64,000 bases of DNA from Porphyrobacter sp. ULC335 (lineage in GTDB: Bacteria > Pseudomonadota > Alphaproteobacteria > Sphingomonadales > Sphingomonadaceae). The notes beneath the pieces are model-generated. The model was given only the letters and a program-made list of their open reading frames with translations. It did no database searches and was not told the DNA's origin. This document shows, in pieces, positions 58,131 to 64,000 of this stretch. The translations under genes and the position numbers were made by a program. Position 1 is the first letter of the stretch; each line of letters begins with the position of its first letter. The stretch lies in assembly GCF_025917005.1 (NCBI RefSeq), contig NZ_CP078091.1, forward strand, positions 3,224,001-3,288,000. The letters are read 5' to 3'.

Positions 58131-58946
58131 TTACCCCACAAACGCCCGCTCGATGACAAACTGCCCCGGCTTGTTGTTCGCGCCTTCTTCAAAGCCGCGG
58201 CGTTCCAGATCGGCCGCGTGATCCTTGATCATCGCCATCGAGCCGCACAGCATCACGCGGTCCTCGTCCGGCACAAACCGCTGCGGGCCCTTCGACTGCT
58301 CGAACAGCCGCCCATCGTCGATCAGCGCCTGAATGCGGCCCTGCGTGCGGAAGGGCTCGCGGGTCACCGTCGGCACGTAGATCATCTTCGCGCGGTCTTC
58401 GTCTTCGAGCAGCGGATCGCCTTCGAGCTTGCTTTCCAGCAGCTCGCGATAGGCCAGCTCGTTCACGTTGCGCACGGAATGGACGACGATCACTTCCTCG
58501 AACATCTGGTAGACCTCGGGATCGCGCACGAGGCTCATGAAGGGCGCAAGGCCGGTGCCGGTCGAGAGCATGAACAGCCGCTTGCCCGGCAGCAGCGCGT
58601 CGGTCACCAGCGTGCCGGTCGGCTTCTTGCCGAGGTAGATCGGATCGCCGACCTTGATGTGCTGCAGCCGCGAGGTCAGCGGGCCGTCCTGCACCTTGAT
58701 CGAGAGGAACTCCAGTTCCTCCTCATAGGAAGGCGAGGCGACCGAATAGGCGCGCAGCAGCGGCTTGCCGTTGTCACCGGGCAGGCCGATCATCACGAAC
58801 TCGCCCGAGCGGAAGCGGAAGCTCGCCGGGCGCGTCATCTTGAGCGTGAACAGCCCTTCGCACCAGTGGTGCACATAGGTGATGGTCTCGACAGAGAGCG
58901 CCGCGCTTTCGGTGAACTGGTCGCGGGTCAGAGTGGGCTGGTTCAA
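58131..58946 (-). CDS. fpr: Ferredoxin/flavodoxin-NADP+ reductase
   Basis: A 271-residue single-domain FAD enzyme that exchanges electrons between NADPH and ferredoxin or flavodoxin in the cytoplasm. The FAD motif RAYSVASPSYEEELEFLS, the flavin loop QDGPLTSRL, the NADP loop STGTGLAPFMSLVRDPEVY and MLCGSMAMIKD are present, and the C-terminus FVIERAFVG is that of bacterial type (subclass I) reductases. The start is TTG at 58946 with GAGG 6 bases upstream. In phototrophs and others it supports oxidative-stress and iron-sulfur metabolism. Confidence 0.92.
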   Translation of the reverse strand: MNQPTLTRDQFTESAALSVETITYVHHWCEGLFTLKMTRPASFRFRSGEFVMIGLPGDNGKPLLRAYSVASPSYEEELEFLSIKVQDGPLTSRLQHIKVGDPIYLGKKPTGTLVTDALLPGKRLFMLSTGTGLAPFMSLVRDPEVYQMFEEVIVVHSVRNVNELAYRELLESKLEGDPLLEDEDRAKMIYVPTVTREPFRTQGRIQALIDDGRLFEQSKGPQRFVPDEDRVMLCGSMAMIKDHAADLERRGFEEGANNKPGQFVIERAFVG

Positions 58947-59087
58947 AACGGGCCTCGGATACAGGTGTGCGCTGCCCGGAGGGGCGGCAGGACATGGGGG
59001 CGCAAATGGACTAGACCTGCGCCCCCTTCAAGACAGTTTAGTGTTAAGGGGTGAAAGCGGGCCTTGATGTGCCGCAATCCCGCCGCA

Positions 59088-60125
59088 TCAGTTCCAGCGC
59101 GCGGCGTTGTAAAGCTCGACCGCTCTGGCCTCGTTTTTGCCGATCTCGGCTGCGCCCAGCGGGTCCGCCTTGAACGTGCCGAGCGCCTCGACCGCCGAGG
59201 TCGGCGCAACGCCCTTGGCCGCGGGGTATTCATTATTGCCGTTGGCGAGATATTTCTGGGCACTCTCGGACGAGAGGTATTCGAGGAACAGAATCGCATT
59301 CGCCCGGTTCGGCGCGGTCTTCACCACCCCTGCCCCGCTCATGTTCACATGGGTGCCCGTGCTTGCCTGATTGGGGAAGATGATGCCGATCGCGTCCAGC
59401 ACCTTGCGCTTATCCGGCGTGTCGAAGCGCGCGAGGTAATAGGTGTTGACCAGCGAGATGTCGCATTCGCCTGCCGCCACGGCCTCGATGTTCGACATGT
59501 CGTTGCCCTGCGGGGGCCGCGCGAAGTTGGCGACCACGCCCTTGGCCCAGGCGCCCGCCTTCTCCGGCCCGTCATGCACGATCATGCTGGAGAGCAGCGC
59601 GATGTTGTACACGCTGGAGGACGAACGCATGCAGATGCGGCCCTTCAGCGCGGGGTCCGCGAGACCCTCGTAAGTGTCGAGGCCTGCGGGCTTCCCCTTG
59701 GCCTTGTTGTAGATGATGATCCGCGCGCGGGTCGACAGGGCGAACCAGCGCTTTTGCGGATCGCGCAGGTTGGCGGGGATGCGCTCTTCGAGGATCTTTG
59801 AATCCACCGGCGAGAGGATTCCCGCTTCCTCGGCGCGCCACAGGCGTCCGGCGTCGACCGTGATGAGCAGGTCCGCCGGACTGAACTCGCCCTCGGCCGC
59901 GATCCGCTCGATCAGCGCGTCGGCATCGGCCTCGATGCGGTTGACCTTGATGCCGGTGGCCTTGGTGAAATCCTCGTACAGCGCCAGATCGGTATCGTAA
60001 TGGCGCGAGGAATAAATGTTGATCTCGCCGGTGACCGGCACGCCTTCGCTGGCGCTTTCGTCGGCGCAAGCGGACAGGGCAAGCAGGCCGACAAACGCCA
60101 GGGCGGCTTGGAACAGTCTGATCAT
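59088..60125 (-). CDS. fbpA: Ferric-iron ABC transporter substrate-binding lipoprotein
   Basis: A 345-residue periplasmic Fe(III)-binding protein. The signal ends in a lipobox LSAC, so it is probably lipid-anchored. Family marks: INIYSSRHYDTDLALYEDFTKATGIKVN, STRARIIIYNKAKG and the adjacent tyrosines of NTYYLARF, the classical iron ligands of FbpA. The ATG at 60125 begins the signal peptide; the longer frame to 60185 is not needed. It is transcribed after the ATPase gene, 63 bases away, and a Fur-like palindrome lies in that gap. Confidence 0.9.
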   Translation of the reverse strand: MIRLFQAALAFVGLLALSACADESASEGVPVTGEINIYSSRHYDTDLALYEDFTKATGIKVNRIEADADALIERIAAEGEFSPADLLITVDAGRLWRAEEAGILSPVDSKILEERIPANLRDPQKRWFALSTRARIIIYNKAKGKPAGLDTYEGLADPALKGRICMRSSSSVYNIALLSSMIVHDGPEKAGAWAKGVVANFARPPQGNDMSNIEAVAAGECDISLVNTYYLARFDTPDKRKVLDAIGIIFPNQASTGTHVNMSGAGVVKTAPNRANAILFLEYLSSESAQKYLANGNNEYPAAKGVAPTSAVEALGTFKADPLGAAEIGKNEARAVELYNAARWN

Positions 60126-60148
60126 GGGGAGCGGCTTTCCGTGATTAC

Positions 60149-60165
60149 TTGCGAATGACTTGCAA
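60149..60165. promoter_or_regulatory. Fur-like palindrome upstream of fbpA
   Basis: TTGCGAATGACTTGCAA is an imperfect palindrome resembling the TGCAAAT-type Fur boxes of alphaproteobacteria, in the gap directly before an iron-transport gene. Regulation by iron is inferred. Confidence 0.45.
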
Positions 60166-60188
60166 TATAATCGCGGGTCGCGCAAGCG

Positions 60189-61208
60189 CTAACTGCGGGG
60201 GAAGGCGCGCACGCTCTCGGCGTCGGGGACGAGGCTATAGGTCTTGGAGGGATCGACCGTCAGCGCGGTTTCGACCGTTATCGTCGCCCCGTCCGCACCA
60301 TCCAGCAGCACGCGGCTACGCGCGCCCATCGGATGCACGTCGCGCACAGCGCATCCGCGCACATCGGGCACCGGCACCAGCCGGTCGGCCTGCACCAGCA
60401 GATCGAAATGCGACACATCGGGCAATTCCGTGCCGAGGCTGGCCAGCGGCCACAACCCGAAAGGCGTGTCCAGCCCCTCCTCTGCGCGGCTTCCCGCGAT
60501 TACCTGCGCCCCGCTGAAAATCGCGCCCACGGCAGCGTTGGCGGGGGCTTCGTGGAGTTCCTGCGGCGTACCGAACTGGACGATCCGCCCGCTCTCCATC
60601 ACCGCAATCCGGTCACCGATATCGAGCGCCTCGGCCGGGTCATGCGTCACCAGCACCACCGTGACCCCGGCCTCGCGCAGCAGGATGCGGCATTCGCGCC
60701 GCAGCTTGCGCCGCAACACGATATCGACGCTGGCGAAGGGCTCGTCCATCAACAGAACCTGCGGCCCCGGCGCCATCGCCCGGGCAAGCGCGGCGCGCTG
60801 CTGCTGCCCGCCGGAAAGCTCGTGCGGATAGCGCGCGCCCATCCCGGCAAGCCCCACCTTGGCGAGCCAGCTGTCCGCCTCGCCCCGAAGCGCCTTGGGC
60901 AGGCCGAAAGCGACATTGGCGGCGAGCGTCATGTGCGGAAACAGCGCCCCGTCCTGAAACACCAGCCCCACCGGCCGCGCTTCGGGCGGCGGGCTGCGCT
61001 GCGCATCGGCCAGCACTTCGCCGCCCAGTGCGATCTCGCCCTGCTGTACCCGCAACAAGCCTGCCGCGAGGCCGAGCAGTGTTGACTTCCCGCAACCCGA
61101 CGCGCCAAGCAGGCACGTGATCTCGCCGGCCGGCGCGCTGAAAGAAATGTCCTCCAGCGCCCGCACCTGACCATAAGCATGGGCAATATGACGAAATTCG
61201 AGGCTCAA
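60189..61208 (-). CDS. fbpC: Ferric-iron ABC transporter ATPase
   Basis: A 339-residue ABC ATPase of the iron/spermidine/sulfate type. Walker A LLGASGCGKSTLLG, signature LSGGQQQRAALARAMA, Walker B VLLMDEPFASVD and the switch His in LVTHDPAEAL are intact. A C-terminal TOBE-like domain from about residue 245 completes the protein. It is divergent from the permease gene, with only 47 bases between, so a shared promoter region is very small and one promoter probably lies inside a coding region. Confidence 0.92.
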   Translation of the reverse strand: MSLEFRHIAHAYGQVRALEDISFSAPAGEITCLLGASGCGKSTLLGLAAGLLRVQQGEIALGGEVLADAQRSPPPEARPVGLVFQDGALFPHMTLAANVAFGLPKALRGEADSWLAKVGLAGMGARYPHELSGGQQQRAALARAMAPGPQVLLMDEPFASVDIVLRRKLRRECRILLREAGVTVVLVTHDPAEALDIGDRIAVMESGRIVQFGTPQELHEAPANAAVGAIFSGAQVIAGSRAEEGLDTPFGLWPLASLGTELPDVSHFDLLVQADRLVPVPDVRGCAVRDVHPMGARSRVLLDGADGATITVETALTVDPSKTYSLVPDAESVRAFPRS

Positions 61209-61255
61209 ACGCTGATCCTGCCTATGGGGCGCGACGGTTTCACGGGGGAGCCCCG

Positions 61256-62914
61256 TTGAGCCGCCTTAGGCAATTTGCAGGCCGGGACGCAAGCGGCGGC
61301 AACGGATGGAGCATCGCCGCGCTGGCGATTGCCGCGCTGGCCGGGTTGCCGATTGCCGCGATCCTGTGGGCCTCGCTTGCGGGCGGAGGGGAGGCGCTGG
61401 GCGACCTCGCGGCGACTGTGCTGCCGACCTACATCGCCAACACCGCGCTGCTGATGCTGCTGGCGGGCGGGATCGCAGCCGTAACCGGGACCGGCTGCGC
61501 CTGGCTGGTCGCAGCGACGCGCTTTCCGGGGCGCAGCGTACTGAGCTGGGCGCTGGTGCTGCCGCTGGCCCTGCCCGCCTATCTTGCCGCCTATCTTTAC
61601 GCTGACCTGCTGGATTATGCCGGGCCGGTGCAAAGCGCGCTGCGCGATGCGACGGGATGGAGCGCGGGGCAGTACTCCTTCCCCGATATCCGGTCTTTGG
61701 GCGGCGGGGCGTTTGTGCTGGGCTTCGTGCTCTATCCCTACGTCTATCTCCTCGCCCGCACTGCCTTTGCCACGCAGAGCCTGACGCAGTTCCGCGCCGC
61801 GCGGAGCCTCGGCGCGGCCCCGGCGCGCGCGTTCTGGCGGGTGGCTCTCCCCGCTGCGCGTCCCGCCATCGCGGGCGGTCTTGCGCTGGTGCTGATGGAG
61901 GTGCTCGCAGATTTCGGCGTGGCCGAATACTTCGCGATCCCCACCTTCTCCACCGGCATCTTCCGCAGCTGGCTGGCGATGGGGGACAAGGCCGCCGCCC
62001 TGAAACTTGCCGCCGTGATGCTGGTCTTCGTCATCGCGCTGGTCGCATGGGAAGCGCAGACGCGCGCCGGTCGCAGTGACAGCCGCGATGGCCTCGCTGC
62101 ACGCGGGGCGGATGAAGAACCACTTGTGGCGCTCACCCCAACGGGCAAGGCGCTGGCCTTCGCCGCCTGCCTGACCCCGGTGCTGCTCGGCTTCGTCCTG
62201 CCTGCCGGGTATCTTGCCACGATGGCAATGACCGAGACTGCGCAGGCCGCTGCCGGAGAGCTTGGCACCTATATCCGCGACAGCCTGTGGCTCGGCCTTG
62301 CCGCGGCGGGCCTGTGCCTTGCCGCCGCGCTGCTGCTTGCCTTTGCCCGCACGCGATCGACCTCGCGCGTCACTGCCAGCGCGATCCGGCTGGCAACCTT
62401 GGGCTATGCGCTGCCCGGCGCACTGCTGGCGGTGGGTCTGCTCGCGCCCCTGGGGGCCTTCGACGTCGCGCTCACCCGCTTTGCGCGCGACAGCCTCGGC
62501 TGGAGCGGCGGGTTGCTGCTGACGGGGACGAGCGCGGTGCTGGTCTATGCGCTGTCGGTGCGGTTCATGACGGTCGCCTATAACAGCGTCAGCGGCGGTA
62601 TCGCGCGCATTCCTCCGGGGCTTGACGCTGCTGCCCGCAGCCTCGGCGCTGCACCGTCACGCGTCCTTGCCCGCATCTATGCGCCGCTCCTCGCCCCGAG
62701 CCTTGCGGGCGCCGCCGCGCTGGTGTTCATCGACACCCTGCGCGAACTGCCCGCCACGCTGATCCTGCGCCCCTTCAACCTCGAAACCCTCGCCACCCGC
62801 ACATACCGCCTCGCGGGCGACGAGCGGCTGGTGGAGGCGGCTATCCCTGCGCTGATCCTGCTGGCGGCGGGACTGCTGCCGGTGCTGGTGCTCAACCGGC
62901 TGGGCAAGCGTTAG
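61256..62914 (+). CDS. fbpB: Ferric-iron ABC transporter permease (fused double permease)
   Basis: A 552-residue inner-membrane protein with about 12 transmembrane segments: two homologous permease halves in one chain. Each half has an EAA loop for contact with the ATPase: SLGAAPARAFWRVALPAARPAIAGG near residue 200 and SLGAAPSRVLARIYAPLLAPSLAG near residue 470. This is the FbpB layout. The start is TTG at 61256 with GGGGGAG 5 bases upstream. It is transcribed away from fbpC-fbpA, unlike the usual single operon. Confidence 0.9.
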   Translation: MSRLRQFAGRDASGGNGWSIAALAIAALAGLPIAAILWASLAGGGEALGDLAATVLPTYIANTALLMLLAGGIAAVTGTGCAWLVAATRFPGRSVLSWALVLPLALPAYLAAYLYADLLDYAGPVQSALRDATGWSAGQYSFPDIRSLGGGAFVLGFVLYPYVYLLARTAFATQSLTQFRAARSLGAAPARAFWRVALPAARPAIAGGLALVLMEVLADFGVAEYFAIPTFSTGIFRSWLAMGDKAAALKLAAVMLVFVIALVAWEAQTRAGRSDSRDGLAARGADEEPLVALTPTGKALAFAACLTPVLLGFVLPAGYLATMAMTETAQAAAGELGTYIRDSLWLGLAAAGLCLAAALLLAFARTRSTSRVTASAIRLATLGYALPGALLAVGLLAPLGAFDVALTRFARDSLGWSGGLLLTGTSAVLVYALSVRFMTVAYNSVSGGIARIPPGLDAAARSLGAAPSRVLARIYAPLLAPSLAGAAALVFIDTLRELPATLILRPFNLETLATRTYRLAGDERLVEAAIPALILLAAGLLPVLVLNRLGKR

Positions 62915-62985
62915 CCACAAAGTGTAACGCCAGCCTGTCACTTGGGCTTGTCCAAAGCCGCCCGAACGTCCACAAGGCAAAGTAC

Positions 62986-63987
62986 ATGGCACGCTTCCCT
63001 TTCTCCGCAATCGTCGGTCAAGACGAAATGAAACAGGCGCTGCTGATCGCCGCCGTCGATCCCAGTATCGGCGGGGTGATGGTGTTTGGCGATCGGGGGA
63101 CGGGCAAGTCCACCGCCGCCCGCGCGCTCGCCAGCCTGTTGCCGCCGATCATGGCGGCGGAAGGCTGCCCATACGGCTGCTCCAAGGACGATCAGGCGCG
63201 CTACCCCGATGTGTGCGGCAGCGGCAAGATGGTCAAACGCGCCGTGCCCTTCGTCGACATGCCGCTGGGCGCGACCGAGGACCGGGTGATCGGCAGCCTC
63301 GATCTCGAACGCGCGCTGCGCTCGGGCGAGAAGGCGTTCGAACCCGGCCTGCTCGCCAAGGCGCACCGCGGATTTCTTTATATCGACGAGATCAACCTGC
63401 TCGAAGACCATCTGGTCGACCTGCTGCTCGATGTGGCAGCCTCGGGCGAGAATGTGGTCGAGCGCGAGGGGCTTTCCGTCCGCCACCCGGCCAAATTCGT
63501 GCTGATCGGCAGCGGCAACCCCGAAGAGGGCGAGTTGCGCCCGCAGCTGCTCGACCGTTTCGGCCTGTCGGTGGAAGTGCGCACGCCCAAGGATATCGAG
63601 GTGCGGATCGAGATCATGCGCCTCGTCGCCGCCAACGAGGCTGACCCGCAGGCCTTTGCCGCGCGCTGGGCGGAGGACGACGCAGCGACCCTCAACCGCG
63701 TGGCCAAGGGCAAGGCGCGGCTCGCCAAGCTTGCGCCGGGCGAGGACGTGCTGCGCGATGCCGCCGAATTGTGCCTTGCCGTCGGCGCGGATGGCCTGCG
63801 CGGCGAGCTGACCCTGATGCGCGCCGCCCGCGCGCTGGCGGCGCTTGAAGGCGCGAAGAAGGTCACGCGCAAGCATCTGATCGCCATCGCCCCTTCCGCG
63901 TTGCGCCACCGGCTGCGGCGCGATGTGCTCGACGAGACGGGCTCCACCGTGCGCATTACCCGGGCGATTGCCGAGCTGTTCGGATGA
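62986..63987 (+). CDS. bchI: Magnesium-chelatase ATPase subunit I
   Basis: A 333-residue AAA+ ATPase. With BchD and BchH it inserts Mg into protoporphyrin IX, the first committed step of bacteriochlorophyll synthesis. Features: FSAIVGQDEMKQALLIAAVDP, Walker A GDRGTGKST, the CPYGCS insert, Walker B LYIDEINLL, sensor 1 (VLIGSGNPEEGELRPQLLDRFG) and sensor 2 (LRGELTLMRAARA). Full length for BchI; the stop overlaps the next start (ATGA), as usual for bchI-bchD. This marks the organism as probably phototrophic. The 71 bases upstream contain no clear regulator site. Confidence 0.95.
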   Translation: MARFPFSAIVGQDEMKQALLIAAVDPSIGGVMVFGDRGTGKSTAARALASLLPPIMAAEGCPYGCSKDDQARYPDVCGSGKMVKRAVPFVDMPLGATEDRVIGSLDLERALRSGEKAFEPGLLAKAHRGFLYIDEINLLEDHLVDLLLDVAASGENVVEREGLSVRHPAKFVLIGSGNPEEGELRPQLLDRFGLSVEVRTPKDIEVRIEIMRLVAANEADPQAFAARWAEDDAATLNRVAKGKARLAKLAPGEDVLRDAAELCLAVGADGLRGELTLMRAARALAALEGAKKVTRKHLIAIAPSALRHRLRRDVLDETGSTVRITRAIAELFG

Positions 63988-64000
63988 CGCCCCCCGCCCC
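63984..64000 (+). CDS. bchD: Start of a partial gene, probably bchD
   Basis: An ATG at 63984 overlaps the bchI stop as ATGA and opens a frame that runs off the window after five codons (MTPPA). By gene order in phototrophic proteobacteria, the magnesium-chelatase subunit D is expected here. Only position supports the name. Confidence 0.5.

Noticed and set aside
60180-60195. AAGCGCTAACT as a sixth XylR operator
   Set aside because: It lacks the TAGCGCTA core and lies at the end of the iron ATPase gene.
62923-62940. Possible PpsR/CrtJ site (TGT-N12-ACA) before bchI
   Set aside because: The left half TGT is present but the right half reads TCA, and no second site is nearby. Too weak to call.

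Overview
The window is GC-rich DNA from an alphaproteobacterium, most likely a Sphingomonadales member of the Erythrobacter/Porphyrobacter type. The evidence is TonB-receptor-centred glycan uptake, Caulobacter-like xylose genes, and a magnesium-chelatase gene (bchI, followed by the first bases of a probable bchD) at the right edge. That edge suggests the border of a photosynthesis gene cluster in an aerobic anoxygenic phototroph. The genus is inferred, not proven.

Bases 1-1,300 hold a strong terminator and a NUDIX hydrolase. Bases 1,340-33,470 form one large xylan/xylose and beta-glucan utilisation locus. It encodes two GH3 enzymes, a GH5 glucanase with two C-terminal binding-like modules, a GH43 xylosidase, a GH10 xylanase lipoprotein, a sialate-O-acetylesterase-like esterase, an outer-membrane TonB receptor and an MFS sugar symporter. 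All five steps of the oxidative Weimberg xylose pathway are present: xylB, xylC, xylD, xylX and xylA. A LacI-family repressor (XylR-like) lies beside xylD. Five palindromes with the invariant core TAGCGCTA sit in front of the main transcription units and define the probable regulon. Inside this regulon are four flavin-dependent-halogenase-family genes (three with catalytic residues, one degenerate) and a JmjC/cupin-like gene.

Bases 33,467-39,025 are housekeeping: a DUF4239-like membrane protein, tRNA-Arg(UCU), a queuosine-precursor transporter, and polyphosphate ppx and ppk. Bases 39,193-47,092 are a compact VirB type IV secretion operon (B1-B2-B3-B4-B6-B9-B10-B11) with no virB5, virB7, virB8 or virD4. 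It is headed by a near-perfect Pho box and carries a parS-like palindrome inside virB6. Next come a TPR protein and a lipoprotein/TonB-receptor pair whose upstream region also has Pho-box-like repeats. Bases 52,558-58,946 are mixed: a HEAT-like protein, an atypical OmpR-type regulator, an SDR, an acyl-CoA dehydrogenase, small exported proteins, palindromic repeats and ferredoxin-NADP reductase, with a copy of the last codons of the reductase gene 0.5 kb away. Bases 59,088-62,914 encode a ferric-iron ABC importer with a Fur-like palindrome. The window ends in bchI and the first codons of bchD.

The most unusual parts are the halogenase/cupin genes wired into the xylose regulon, and the reduced T4SS that appears to be phosphate-responsive and carries a parS-like site. 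Function and regulation are inferred from motifs and context only.
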